64,000 nucleotides of DNA from Psychrobacter sanguinis (GCF_020736705.1 NZ_CP085990.1:3251064-3315063); one strand, 5' to 3'; shown: positions 41,001-55,083, counted from the first letter of the stretch. Made by a program: numbers and translations. Notes: generated by a model from the letters alone, not told the origin.

Positions 41001-44000
41001 TGATAGGTTCATGCCCAGTGTCTCAAGCTGCTCATAGATATCATCTTGCTTAGGCGTGATCGCAATGCTTGGCATATCGCCAGCGGCTGTACCAGCAGGT
41101 ATGCTCACCTTAATACCCGCAATAGCATCTGCCACAGTGATAGTCTGGGTGCTACCATCTGTATTGGTCAATACAATGCTGTCAATGTCTGAGGCATCCA
41201 CGTCTTGTAGATCAAGCTTAACAGTAACGCTAGTAGCTTTATCACTTAGACCTGATTGCTCGATGTTAAACACAATAGGGTCGTCGCTGCCTTCAATCGC
41301 TGTATTTGGCTCAGCTTTAATGTTAAGCACAGGCGTGGCATTATTATCTAAGATCGTACCTGTGCCAGTAACACCATCAATCGTCAGACCGGTGGTTTCA
41401 TCACTCTCATCAATGTTGTCAGCTGTCGTCGGATAGCTCACTGTAAACTCAGTAACACCCGCTGGAACAGTAATGGTGCCTGTTACCGCATCATAGGTCA
41501 CGCCATTGCTAAACGTAGGCGGGTTGCTGTAGTCTTCACCGGCTTTGGCACTGCCATCTTTTAATTCAAATGGATAGCTCACTTCAGTCTGAGTCGTATG
41601 GCTTAGGGTAACCTTATGAACTAAGGTGTCACCCTCAACAGCACTGGCTCCGCTTACGGTTACTGTCGGCTTGTCGCCATCTTTTGGTGTGTCTAAGATT
41701 GTGCCAGTTGCTTCTTTGGTATCTACCGCTGCATTATCTGCACTATCAATAACAAAGCTCAGGCGCTCATCTGCTTCATACACAGCATCATCTTTGATAA
41801 TCACTGTGATTTCAGGTGCAGCTGTGCGACCTCCAGGTACTTTTACCTCAAGTGTGGTATCACCATCTAAGATAGCTTGGATAGCACCACTACCCGTAAC
41901 CGTAACAACCTTACCTGCTGCATTGGTATAACTAATTGATTCAATGTCTGAGGCATCAACATCGGTGTGTGTTAAATCGACTTTAACGCTAATTGTGGTA
42001 TCAAAGTTGCTGACAGTGTCTTGAGAAACAACATACTTCAGAACAGAGTCCACCCCCTCAATCGCCTGATTATCAGTGGCACTAATGCTCACTACTGGCT
42101 TATCGCCTTCAGTGTTGCTGCCATCAAACGGATCTTCACTGTTGTCTGATTCATCTAAGATATCACCGGTCGCTGTGCCTGTACCAATCGTAGCGTTCAC
42201 AGGGCTTGATAGGTTCATGCCCAGTGTCTCAAGCTGCTCATAGATATCATCTTGCTTAGGCGTGATCGCAATGCTTGGCATATCGTCAGCGGCTGTACCA
42301 GCAGGTATGCTCACCTTAATACCCGCAATAGCATCTGCCACAGTGATAGTCTGGGTGCTACCATCTGTATTGGTCAATACAATGCTGTCAATGTCTGAGG
42401 CATCCACGTCTTGTAGATCAAGCTTAACAGTAACGCTAGTAGCTTTATCACTTAGACCTGATTGCTCGATGTTAAACACAATAGGGTCGTCGCTGCCTTC
42501 AATCGCTGTATTTGGCTCAGCTTTAATGTTAAGCACAGGCGTGGCATTGTTATCTAAGATCGTACCTGTGCCAGTAACACCATCAATCGTCAGACCGGTG
42601 GTTTCATCGCTCTCATCAATGTTGTCAGCTGTCGTCGGATAGCTCACTGTAAACTCAGTAACACCCGCTGGAACAGTAATGGTGCCTGTTACCGCATCAT
42701 AGGTCACGCCATTGCTAAACGTAGGTGTAGGCGTGTTGCTGTAGTCCTCACCCGCTTTGGCACTGCCATCTTTTAATTCAAATGGATAGCTCACTTCAGT
42801 CTGAGTCGTATGGCTTAGGGTAACCTTATGAACTAAGGTGTCACCCTCAACAGCACTGGCGCCGCTTACGGTTACTGTCGGCTTGTCGCCATCTTTTGGT
42901 GTGTCTAAGATTGTGCCAGTTGCTTCTTTGGTATCTACCGCTGCATTATCTGCACTATCAATAACAAAGCTCAGGCGCTCATCTGCTTCATACACAGCAT
43001 CATCTTTGATAATCACTGTGATTTCAGGTGCAGCTGTGCGACCTCCAGGTACTTTTACCTCAAGTGTGGTATCACCATCTAAGATAGCTTGGATAGCACC
43101 ACTACCCGTAACCGTAACAACCTTACCTGCTGCATTGGTATAACTAATTGATTCAATGTCTGAGGCATCAACATCGGTGTGTGTTAAATCGACTTTAACG
43201 CTAATTGTGGTATCAAAGTTGCTGACAGTGTCTTGAGAAACAACATACTTCAGAACAGAGTCCACCCCCTCAATCGCCTGATTATCAGTGGCACTAATGC
43301 TCACTACTGGCTTATCGCCTTCAGTGTTGCTGCCATCAAACGGATCTTCACTGTTGTCTGATTCATCTAAGATATCACCGGTCGCTGTGCCTGTACCAAT
43401 CGTAGCGTTCACAGGGCTTGATAGGTTCATGCCCAGTGTCTCAAGCTGCTCATAGATATCATCTTGCTTAGGCGTGATCGCAATGCTTGGCATATCGTCA
43501 GCGGCTGTACCAGCAGGTATGCTCACCTTAATACCCGCAATAGCATCTGCCACAGTGATAGTCTGGGTGCTACCATCTGTATTGGTCAATACAATGCTGT
43601 CAATGTCTGAGGCATCCACGTCTTGTAGATCAAGCTTAACAGTAACGCTAGTAGCTTTATCACTTAGACCTGATTGCTCGATGTTAAACACAATAGGGTC
43701 GTCGCTGCCTTCAATCGCTGTATTTGGCTCAGCTTTAATGTTAAGCACAGGCGTGGCATTATTATCTAAGATCGTACCTGTGCCAGTAACACCATCAATC
43801 GTCAGACCGGTGGTTTCATCACTCTCATCAATGTTGTCAGCTGTCGTCGGATAGCTCACTGTAAACTCAGTAACACCCGCTGGAACAGTAATGGTGCCTG
43901 TTACCGCATCATAGGTCACGCCATTGCTAAACGTAGGCGGGTTGCTGTAGTCTTCACCGGCTTTGGCACTGCCATCTTTTAATTCAAATGGATAGCTCAC

Positions 44001-47000
44001 TTCAGTCTGAGTCGTATGGCTTAGGGTAACCTTATGAACTAAGGTGTCACCCTCAACAGCACTGGCGCCGCTTACGGTTACTGTCGGCTTGTCGCCATCT
44101 TTTGGTGTGTCTAAGATTGTGCCAGTTGCTTCTTTGGTATCTACCGCTGCATTATCTGCACTATCAATAACAAAGCTCAGGCGCTCATCTGCTTCATACA
44201 CAGCATCATCTTTGATAATCACTGTGATTTCAGGTGCAGCTGTGCGACCTCCAGGTACTTTTACCTCAAGTGTGGTATCACCATCTAAGATAGCTTGGAT
44301 AGCACCACTACCCGTAACCGTAACAACCTTACCTGCTGCATTGGTATAACTAATTGATTCAATGTCTGAGGCATCAACATCGGTGTGTGTTAAATCGACT
44401 TTAACGCTAATTGTGGTATCAAAGTTGCTGACAGTGTCTTGAGAAACAACATACTTCAGAACAGAGTCCACCCCCTCAATCGCCTGATTATCAGTGGCAC
44501 TAATGCTCACTACTGGCTTATCGCCTTCAGTGTTGCTGCCATCAAACGGATCTTCACTGTTGTCTGATTCATCTAAGATATCACCGGTCGCTGTGCCTGT
44601 ACCAATCGTAGCGTTCACAGGGCTTGATAGGTTCATGCCCAGTGTCTCAAGCTGCTCATAGATATCATCTTGCTTAGGCGTGATCGCAATGCTTGGCATA
44701 TCGCCAGCGGCTGTACCAGCAGGTATGCTCACCTTAATACCCGCAATAGCATCTGCCACAGTGATAGTCTGGGTGCTGCCATCTGTATTGGTCAATACAA
44801 TGCTGTCAATGTCTGAGGCATCCACGTCTTGTAGATCAAGCTTAACAGTAACGCTAGTAGCTTTATCACTTAGACCTGATTGCTCGATGTTAAACACAAT
44901 AGGGTCGTCGCTGCCTTCAATCGCTGTATTTGGCTCAGCTTTAATGTTAAGCACAGGCGTGGCATTGTTATCTAAGATCGTACCTGTGCCAGTAACACCA
45001 TCAATCGTCAGACCGGTGGTTTCATCGCTCTCATCAATGTTATCAGCTGTTGTCGGATAGCTCACTGTAAACTCAGTAACTCCCGCTGGTACGGTGATGG
45101 TGCCTGCTACCGGATCATAGGTCACGCCATTGCTAAACGTAGGTGTAGGCGTGTTGCTGTAGTCCTCACCCGCTTTGGCACTGCCATCTTTTAATTCAAA
45201 TGGATAGCTCACCTCAGTCTGAGTCGTATGGCTTAGGGTAACCTTATGAACTAAGATGTCACCCTCAACAGCACTGGCGCCACTTACGGTTACTGTCGGC
45301 TTGTCGCCATCGTTTGGTGTACCATCCGTAGCATCTTCATCTAAGATTGTCGCTTTATCAGAAGCTTGACCTAATACCGCATTTACAGGACGGCTAATCT
45401 CAAGCACCATATCCTCTGACTTCTCATAAACTGTATCATCAACGACAGTTATGATAATCGCAGACGCCTGGGTACTACCCGCTGGGATAGTAACTTTATC
45501 GCCTTTTTCAAAGAAGTTTTGGATTTGGGCTTGAGTCGATAGAGTAACGGCCTCTCCATTAGCATTAGTGTAAGTGATCGAAGCGATGTCTGAGGCATCA
45601 ATATCACTTGCCCCTAAACTTACGGTTACCGTGGTGTCAAAGTTACTGATCTTGGTTTGTGAGACAGTAAACACTAACGTGTTATCAATCCCCTCAATCG
45701 CCTGATTATCAGTGGCACTAATGCTCACTACTGGCTTATCGCCTTCAGTGTTGCTGCCATCAAACGGATCTTCACTGTTGTCTGATTCATCTAAGATGTC
45801 ACCGGTCGCTGTGCCTGTACCAATCGTAGCGTTCACAGGGCTTGATAGGTTCATGCCCAGTGTCTCAAGCTGCTCATAGATATCATCTTGCTTAGGCGTG
45901 ATCGCAATGCTTGGCATATCGTCAGCGGCTGTACCAGCAGGTATGCTCACCTTAATACCCGCAATAGCATCTGCCACAGTGATAGTCTGGGTGCTACCAT
46001 CTGTATTGGTCAATACAATGCTGTCAATGTCTGAGGCATCCACGTCTTGTAGATCAAGCTTAACAGTAACGCTAGTAGCTTTATCACTTAGACCTGATTG
46101 CTCGATGTTAAACACAATAGGGTCGTCGCTGCCTTCAATCGCTGTATTTGGCTCAGCTTTAATGTTAAGCACAGGCGTGGCATTGTTATCTAAGATCGTA
46201 CCTGTGCCAGTAACACCATCAATCGTCAGACCGGTGGTTTCATCGCTCTCATCAATGTTATCAGCTGTTGTCGGATAGCTCACTGTAAACTCAGTAACTC
46301 CCGCTGGTACGGTGATAGTGCCTGCTACCGGATCATAGGTCACGCCATTGCTAAACGTAGGTGTAGGCGTGTTGCTGTAGTCCTCACCCGCTTTGGCACT
46401 GCCATCTTTTAATTCAAATGGATAGCTCACCTCAGTCTGAGTCGTATGGCTTAGGGTAACCTTATGAACTAAGATGTCACCCTCAACAGCACTGGCGCCA
46501 CTTACGGTTACTGTCGGCTTGTCGCCATCGTTTGGTGTACCATCCGTAGCATCTTCATCTAAGATTGTCGCTTTATCAGAAGCTTGACCTAATACCGCAT
46601 TTACAGGACGGCTAATCTCAAGCACCATATCCTCTGACTTCTCATAAACTGTATCATCAACGACAGTTATGATAATCGCAGACGCCTGGGTACTACCCGC
46701 TGGGATAGTAACTTTATCGCCTTTTTCAAAGAAGTTTTGGATTTGGGCTTGAGTCGATAGAGTAACGGCCTCTCCATTAGCATTAGTGTAAGTGATCGAA
46801 GCGATGTCTGAGGCATCAATATCACTTGCCCCTAAACTTACGGTTACCGTGGTGTCAAAGTTACTGATCTTGGTTTGTGAGACAGTAAACACTAACGTGT
46901 TATCAATCCCCTCAATCGCCTGATTATCAGTGGCACTAATGCTCACTACTGGCTTATCGCCTTCAGTGTTGCTGCCATCAAACGGATCTTCACTGTTGTC

Positions 47001-50000
47001 TGATTCATCTAAGATATCACCGGTCGCTGTGCCTGTTCCAATAGTGGCATTCACAGGGCTTGATAGGTTCATGCCCAGTGTCTCAAGCTGCTCATAGATA
47101 TCATCTTGCTTAGGCGTGATCGCAATGCTTGGCATATCGCCAGCGGCTGTACCAGCAGGTATGCTCACCTTAATACCCGCAATAGCATCTGCCACAGTGA
47201 TAGTCTGGGTGCTACCATCTGTATTGGTCAATACAATGCTGTCAATGTCTGAGGCATCCACGTCTTGTAGATCAAGCTTAACAGTAACGCTAGTAGCTTT
47301 ATCACTTAGACCTGATTGCTCGATGTTAAACACAATAGGGTCGTCGCTGCCTTCAATCGCTGTATTTGGCTCAGCTTTAATGTTAAGCACAGGCGTGGCA
47401 TTATTATCTAAGATCGTACCTGTGCCAGTAACACCATCAATCGTCAGACCGGTGGTTTCATCACTCTCATCAATGTTGTCAGCTGTCGTCGGATAGCTCA
47501 CTGTAAACTCAGTAACACCCGCTGGAACAGTAATGGTGCCTGTTACCGCATCATAGGTCACGCCATTGCTAAACGTAGGCGGGTTGCTGTAGTCTTCACC
47601 GGCTTTGGCACTGCCATCTTTTAATTCAAATGGATAGCTCACTTCAGTCTGAGTCGTATGGCTTAGGGTAACCTTATGAACTAAGGTGTCACCCTCAACA
47701 GCACTGGCGCCGCTTACGGTTACTGTCGGCTTGTCGCCATCTTTTGGTGTGTCTAAGATTGTGCCAGTTGCTTCTTTGGTATCTACCGCTGCATTATCTG
47801 CACTATCAATAACAAAGCTCAGGCGCTCATCTGCTTCATACACAGCATCATCTTTGATAATCACTGTGATTTCAGGTGCAGCTGTGCGACCTCCAGGTAC
47901 TTTTACCTCAAGTGTGGTATCACCATCTAAGATAGCTTGGATAGCACCACTACCCGTAACCGTAACAACCTTACCTGCTGCATTGGTATAACTAATTGAT
48001 TCAATGTCTGAGGCATCAACATCGGTGTGTGTTAAATCGACTTTAACGCTAATTGTGGTATCAAAGTTGCTGACAGTGTCTTGAGAAACAACATACTTCA
48101 GAACAGAGTCCACCCCCTCAATCGCCTGATTATCAGTGGCACTAATGCTCACTACTGGCTTATCGCCTTCAGTGTTGCTGCCATCAAACGGATCTTCACT
48201 GTTGTCTGATTCATCTAAGATATCACCGGTCGCTGTGCCTGTACCAATCGTAGCGTTCACAGGGCTTGATAGGTTCATGCCCAGTGTCTCAAGCTGCTCA
48301 TAGATATCATCTTGCTTAGGCGTGATCGCAATGCTTGGCATATCGTCAGCGGCTGTACCAGCAGGTATGCTCACCTTAATACCCGCAATAGCATCTGCCA
48401 CAGTGATAGTCTGGGTGCTACCATCTGTATTGGTCAATACAATGCTGTCAATGTCTGAGGCATCCACGTCTTGTAGATCAAGCTTAACAGTAACGCTAGT
48501 AGCTTTATCACTTAGACCTGATTGCTCGATGTTAAACACAATAGGGTCGTCGCTGCCTTCAATCGCTGTATTTGGCTCAGCTTTAATGTTAAGCACAGGC
48601 GTGGCATTGTTATCTAAGATCGTACCTGTGCCAGTAACACCATCAATCGTCAGACCGGTGGTTTCATCGCTCTCATCAATGTTATCAGCTGTTGTCGGAT
48701 AGCTCACTGTAAACTCAGTAACTCCCGCTGGTACGGTGATAGTGCCTGCTACCGGATCATAGGTCACGCCATTGCTAAACGTAGGTGTAGGCGTGTTGCT
48801 GTAGTCCTCACCCGCTTTGGCACTGCCATCTTTTAATTCAAATGGATAGCTCACCTCAGTCTGAGTCGTATGGCTTAGGGTAACCTTATGAACTAAGATG
48901 TCACCCTCAACAGCACTGGCGCCACTTACGGTTACTGTCGGCTTGTCGCCATCGTTTGGTGTACCATCCGTAGCATCTTCATCTAAGATTGTCGCTTTAT
49001 CAGAAGCTTGACCTAATACCGCATTTACAGGACGGCTAATCTCAAGCACCATATCCTCTGACTTCTCATAAACTGTATCATCAACGACAGTTATGATAAT
49101 CGCAGACGCCTGGGTACTACCCGCTGGGATAGTAACTTTATCGCCTTTTTCAAAGAAGTTTTGGATTTGGGCTTGAGTCGATAGAGTAACGGCCTCTCCA
49201 TTAGCATTAGTGTAAGTGATCGAAGCGATGTCTGAGGCATCAATATCACTTGCCCCTAAACTTACGGTTACCGTGGTGTCAAAGTTACTGATCTTGGTTT
49301 GTGAGACAGTAAACACTAACGTGTTATCAATCCCCTCAATCGCCTGATTATCAGTGGCACTAATGCTCACTACTGGCTTATCGCCTTCAGTGTTGCTGCC
49401 ATCAAACGGATCTTCACTGTTGTCTGATTCATCTAAGATATCACCGGTCGCTGTGCCTGTTCCAATAGTGGCATTCACAGGGCTTGATAGGTTCATGCCC
49501 AGTGTCTCAAGCTGCTCATAGATATCATCTTGCTTAGGCGTGATCGCAATGCTTGGCATATCGCCAGCGGCTGTACCAGCAGGTATGCTCACCTTAATAC
49601 CCGCAATAGCATCTGCCACAGTGATAGTCTGGGTGCTACCATCTGTATTGGTCAATACAATGCTGTCAATGTCTGAGGCATCCACGTCTTGTAGATCAAG
49701 CTTAACAGTAACGCTAGTAGCTTTATCACTTAGACCTGATTGCTCGATGTTAAACACAATAGGGTCGTCGCTGCCTTCAATCGCTGTATTTGGCTCAGCT
49801 TTAATGTTAAGCACAGGCGTGGCATTATTATCTAAGATCGTACCTGTGCCAGTAACACCATCAATCGTCAGACCGGTGGTTTCATCACTCTCATCAATGT
49901 TGTCAGCTGTCGTCGGATAGCTCACTGTAAACTCAGTAACACCCGCTGGAACAGTAATGGTGCCTGTTACCGCATCATAGGTCACGCCATTGCTAAACGT

Positions 50001-53000
50001 AGGCGGGTTGCTGTAGTCTTCACCGGCTTTGGCACTGCCATCTTTTAATTCAAATGGATAGCTCACTTCAGTCTGAGTCGTATGGCTTAGGGTAACCTTA
50101 TGAACTAAGGTGTCACCCTCAACAGCACTGGCGCCGCTTACGGTTACTGTCGGCTTGTCGCCATCTTTTGGTGTGTCTAAGATTGTGCCAGTTGCTTCTT
50201 TGGTATCTACCGCTGCATTATCTGCACTATCAATAACAAAGCTCAGGCGCTCATCTGCTTCATACACAGCATCATCTTTGATAATCACTGTGATTTCAGG
50301 TGCAGCTGTGCGACCTCCAGGTACTTTTACCTCAAGTGTGGTATCACCATCTAAGATAGCTTGGATAGCACCACTACCCGTAACCGTAACAACCTTACCT
50401 GCTGCATTGGTATAACTAATTGATTCAATGTCTGAGGCATCAACATCGGTGTGTGTTAAATCGACTTTAACGCTAATTGTGGTATCAAAGTTGCTGACAG
50501 TGTCTTGAGAAACAACATACTTCAGAACAGAGTCCACCCCCTCAATCGCCTGATTATCAGTGGCACTAATGCTCACTACTGGCTTATCGCCTTCAGTGTT
50601 GCTGCCATCAAACGGATCTTCACTGTTGTCTGATTCATCTAAGATATCACCGGTCGCTGTGCCTGTACCAATCGTAGCGTTCACAGGGCTTGATAGGTTC
50701 ATGCCCAGTGTCTCAAGCTGCTCATAGATATCATCTTGCTTAGGCGTGATCGCAATGCTTGGCATATCGTCAGCGGCTGTACCAGCAGGTATGCTCACCT
50801 TAATACCCGCAATAGCATCTGCCACAGTGATAGTCTGGGTGCTACCATCTGTATTGGTCAATACAATGCTGTCAATGTCTGAGGCATCCACGTCTTGTAG
50901 ATCAAGCTTAACAGTAACGCTAGTAGCTTTATCACTTAGACCTGATTGCTCGATGTTAAACACAATAGGGTCGTCGCTGCCTTCAATCGCTGTATTTGGC
51001 TCAGCTTTAATGTTAAGCACAGGCGTGGCATTGTTATCTAAGATCGTACCTGTGCCAGTAACACCATCAATCGTCAGACCGGTGGTTTCATCGCTCTCAT
51101 CAATGTTATCAGCTGTTGTCGGATAGCTCACTGTAAACTCAGTAACTCCCGCTGGTACGGTGATAGTGCCTGCTACCGGATCATAGGTCACGCCATTGCT
51201 AAACGTAGGTGTAGGCGTGTTGCTGTAGTCCTCACCCGCTTTGGCACTGCCATCTTTTAATTCAAATGGATAGCTCACCTCAGTCTGAGTCGTATGGCTT
51301 AGGGTAACCTTATGAACTAAGATGTCACCCTCAACAGCACTGGCGCCACTTACGGTTACTGTCGGCTTGTCGCCATCGTTTGGTGTACCATCCGTAGCAT
51401 CTTCATCTAAGATTGTCGCTTTATCAGAAGCTTGACCTAATACCGCATTTACAGGACGGCTAATCTCAAGCACCATATCCTCTGACTTCTCATAAACTGT
51501 ATCATCAACGACAGTTATGATAATCGCAGACGCCTGGGTACTACCCGCTGGGATAGTAACTTTATCGCCTTTTTCAAAGAAGTTTTGGATTTGGGCTTGA
51601 GTCGATAGAGTAACGGCCTCTCCATTAGCATTAGTGTAAGTGATCGAAGCGATGTCTGAGGCATCAATATCACTTGCCCCTAAACTTACGGTTACCGTGG
51701 TGTCAAAGTTACTGATCTTGGTTTGTGAGACAGTAAACACTAACGTGTTATCAATCCCCTCAATCGCCTGATTATCAGTGGCACTAATGCTCACTACTGG
51801 CTTATCGCCTTCAGTGTTGCTGCCATCAAACGGATCTTCACTGTTGTCTGATTCATCTAAGATATCACCGGTCGCTGTGCCTGTTCCAATAGTGGCATTC
51901 ACAGGGCTTGATAGGTTCATGCCCAGTGTCTCAAGCTGCTCATAGATATCATCTTGCTTAGGCGTGATCGCAATGCTTGGCATATCGCCAGCGGCTGTAC
52001 CAGCAGGTATGCTCACCTTAATACCCGCAATAGCATCTGCCACAGTGATAGTCTGGGTGCTACCATCTGTATTGGTCAATACAATGCTGTCAATGTCTGA
52101 GGCATCCACGTCTTGTAGATCAAGCTTAACAGTAACGCTAGTAGCTTTATCACTTAGACCTGATTGCTCGATGTTAAACACAATAGGGTCGTCGCTGCCT
52201 TCAATCGCTGTATTTGGCTCAGCTTTAATGTTAAGCACAGGCGTGGCATTATTATCTAAGATCGTACCTGTGCCAGTAACACCATCAATCGTCAGACCGG
52301 TGGTTTCATCACTCTCATCAATGTTGTCAGCTGTCGTCGGATAGCTCACTGTAAACTCAGTAACACCCGCTGGAACAGTAATGGTGCCTGTTACCGCATC
52401 ATAGGTCACGCCATTGCTAAACGTAGGCGGGTTGCTGTAGTCTTCACCGGCTTTGGCACTGCCATCTTTTAATTCAAATGGATAGCTCACTTCAGTCTGA
52501 GTCGTATGGCTTAGGGTAACCTTATGAACTAAGGTGTCACCCTCAACAGCACTGGCGCCGCTTACGGTTACTGTCGGCTTGTCGCCATCTTTTGGTGTGT
52601 CTAAGATTGTGCCAGTTGCTTCTTTGGTATCTACCGCTGCATTATCTGCACTATCAATAACAAAGCTCAGGCGCTCATCTGCTTCATACACAGCATCATC
52701 TTTGATAATCACTGTGATTTCAGGTGCAGCTGTGCGACCTCCAGGTACTTTTACCTCAAGTGTGGTATCACCATCTAAGATAGCTTGGATAGCACCACTA
52801 CCCGTAACCGTAACAACCTTACCTGCTGCATTGGTATAACTAATTGATTCAATGTCTGAGGCATCAACATCGGTGTGTGTTAAATCGACTTTAACGCTAA
52901 TTGTGGTATCAAAGTTGCTGACAGTGTCTTGAGAAACAACATACTTCAGAACAGAGTCCACCCCCTCAATCGCCTGATTATCAGTGGCACTAATGCTCAC

Positions 53001-55083
53001 TACTGGCTTATCGCCTTCAGTGTTGCTGCCATCAAACGGATCTTCACTGTTGTCTGATTCATCTAAGATATCACCGGTCGCTGTGCCTGTACCAATCGTA
53101 GCGTTCACAGGCTTGATAGGTTCATGCCCAGTGTCTCAAGCTGCTCATAGATATCATCTTGCTTAGGCGTGATCGCAATGCTTGGCATATCGTCAGCGGC
53201 TGTACCAGCAGGTATGCTCACCTTAATACCCGCAATAGCATCTGCCACAGTGATAGTCTGGGTGCTACCATCTGTATTGGTCAATACAATGCTGTCAATG
53301 TCTGAGGCATCCACGTCTTGTAGATCAAGCTTAACAGTACGCTAGTAGCTTTATCACTTAGACCTGATTGCTCGATGTTAAACACAATAGGGGTCGTCGC
53401 TGCTTCAATCGCTGTATTTGGCTCAGCTTTAATGTTAAGGCACAGGCGTGGTGCATTGTTATCTAAGATCGTACCTGTGCCAGTAACACCATCAATCGTC
53501 AGACCGTGGTTTCATCGCTCTCATCAATGTTATCAGCTGTTGTCGGATAGCTCACTGTAAACTCAGTAACTCCCGCTGGTACGGTGATAGTGCCGCTACC
53601 GGATCATAGGTCACGCCATTGCTAAAACGTAGTTGTAGCGTGTTTGCTGTAGTCCTCACCCGCTTTGGCACTGCCATCTTTTAATTCAAATGGATAGCTC
53701 ACCTCAGTCTGAGTCCGTATGGCTTAGGGTAACCTTATGAACTAAGATGTCACCCTCAACAGCACTGGCGCCACTTACGGTTACTGTCGGCTTGTCGCCA
53801 TCGTTTGGTGTACCATCCGTAGCATCTTCATCTAAGATTGTCGCTTTATCAGAAGCTTGACCTAATACCGCATTTACAGGACGGCTAATCTCAAGCACCA
53901 TATCCTCTGACTTCTCATAAACTGTATCATCAACGACAGTTATGATAATCGCAGACGCCTGGGTACTACCCGCTGGGATAGTAACTTTATCGCCTTTTTC
54001 AAAGAAGTTTTGGATTTGGGCTTGAGTCGATAGAGTAACGGCCTCTCCATTAGCATTAGTGTAAGTGATCGAAGCGATGTCTGAGGCATCAATATCACTT
54101 GCCCCTAAACTTACGGTTACCGTGGTGTCAAAGTTACTGATCTTGGTTTGTGAGACAGTAAACACTAACGTGTTATCAATCCCCTCAATCGCCTGATTAT
54201 CAGTGGCACTAATGCTCACCGTTGGCGGATAGGCAATAGTAATCGTTGCCTCGTTTGACTGTAGACCAGTGGTGTCAGCTACTACATATTTTATTGGTGT
54301 TGGATCACTAATAAAGCCTAGATCTGGTTGGAAGGTTACGTCACCCGTTATCGTATCAACCTTCCATACCCCTTCGCCTGCCACTATAACTTCCGTGGTT
54401 TGATTAACCGTATCTGGATCAATAAGTTTAACCGTCGTTGGGTCAAGATTATTATTAGCATCCGTATCATTATTAATGACATCTATTATCACAGGCTTAT
54501 TGGTTTCACCTACTACGGTGTCATCATTTGCCACAGGAGGATTTTTTACAGGCCCTTTATCATTATCATTTTTACCTATAGCTACAATAGGAATCAGACC
54601 TAAACCTAACCACCAAGGAAATCCTACAGGCGCAGTAACCCACCATGGTGCAAGCATTTCATCACCACCTAACGCTTGACCTTCTGTTGCGCCAACTTCT
54701 AGCTGCGTAACATAGTCATATACTTGACCTGTATCTGGTATATAGTAGTAATAGTTGCCATCTTCAGCCATACCAATTAGTGCTTGATCATTACTTGCTT
54801 CTTCATCGATATGGTTAGCTTCATTTTGTTTTTTAGTAGACTTATAAAAGCCCTCAATTATCAAATCAGTTTCTTTACCTTCACGCTCAAATGAAACGTG
54901 TAGATTATTATCTATCCGCTTGGTAATAACGTGGTTTGGTGCACGTCCAATTGACTCGTCAAAAAACTCATAGTTGACGTTCTTAACAGCTTTGATGATA
55001 TTGGGTTGGCCATCTTTAGTAACAGCTTGAATTTCTTGTATGGTCTGTTTGCTGTTGTGAGCTTTTACGATAACAGTTTTCAT
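29079..55083 (-). CDS. Giant RTX/Bap-like adhesin (about 8,600-8,700 aa), frame broken by a cluster of indels
   Basis: Read as one gene: an N-terminal frame 55083-53704 (459 aa) and a main frame 53108-29079 (8009 aa), joined across a degraded repeat unit (53105-53715). N-terminus: BapA-prefix-like beta domain (residues 1-90, with DLIIEGFY), acidic linker, hydrophobic Trp-rich segment WWVTAPVGFPWWLGLGLIP (147-165) and a PPVANDDTV-type domain (182-285). Next come about 44 Calx-beta-like modules (36.5-54.2 kb), then cadherin/VCBS-type domains (for example SYAITDADGDSS-like text, AITDADGDSSTSKLEI). The C-terminus has RTX nonapeptides (GGAGDDTLIGGSGNDFL, GGAGNDTLL, about 29400-29580) and a type I secretion signal-like end. 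Family role: surface adhesion and biofilm formation, calcium-dependent folding and T1SS export; no secretion genes are in the window. Lies 53 bp after the OmpA-domain gene, so probably one operon. Confidence 0.88.
36560..54230 (-). repeat. Array of about 14.5 Calx-beta super-repeats, 1206-1218 bp each
   Basis: Equivalent positions recur every 1206, 1212 or 1218 bp (for example 37414, 38626, 39838, 41056, 42262 ... 51964). Each ~404-aa unit has three Calx-beta-like modules: A (ATDNQAIEG...), B (VSGASAVEGD...), C (IKAEPNTAIEGSDD...). I count 15 A, 15 B and 14 C modules. A occurs in two versions: A1 (IEGVDSVLKYVVSQDTVSN, nine copies) and A2 (IEGIDNTLVFTVSQTKISN, six copies). Order from the N-terminus: A2 A1 A2 A1 A2 A1 A2 A2 A1 A1 A1 A2 A1 A1 A1. 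Copies are nearly identical at DNA level. Confidence 0.9.
53105..53715 (-). other. Indel-rich repeat unit that breaks the adhesin frame
   Basis: Compared with the other units, this C/B module segment has about a dozen one- or two-base indels within 610 bp: for example CACAGGCTTG for CACAGGGCTTG, ACAGTACGC for ACAGTAACGC, GCGTGGTGCATTG for GCGTGGCATTG, GAGTCCGTATGG for GAGTCGTATGG. Other units are almost error-free, so this is probably a low-quality consensus patch at the edge of a collapsed repeat rather than real decay. Confidence 0.8.

Noticed and set aside
36778..52839. Regular plus-strand open frames of 101 and 126 aa every ~1.2 kb opposite the adhesin
   Set aside because: They are antisense shadows of the Calx-beta repeats: identical spacing, hydrophobic low-complexity translations and no ribosome sites.
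36560..54230. Possible CRISPR-like or satellite array
   Set aside because: The period is about 1.2 kb, the units are coding in one frame and there are no short repeats with unique spacers.
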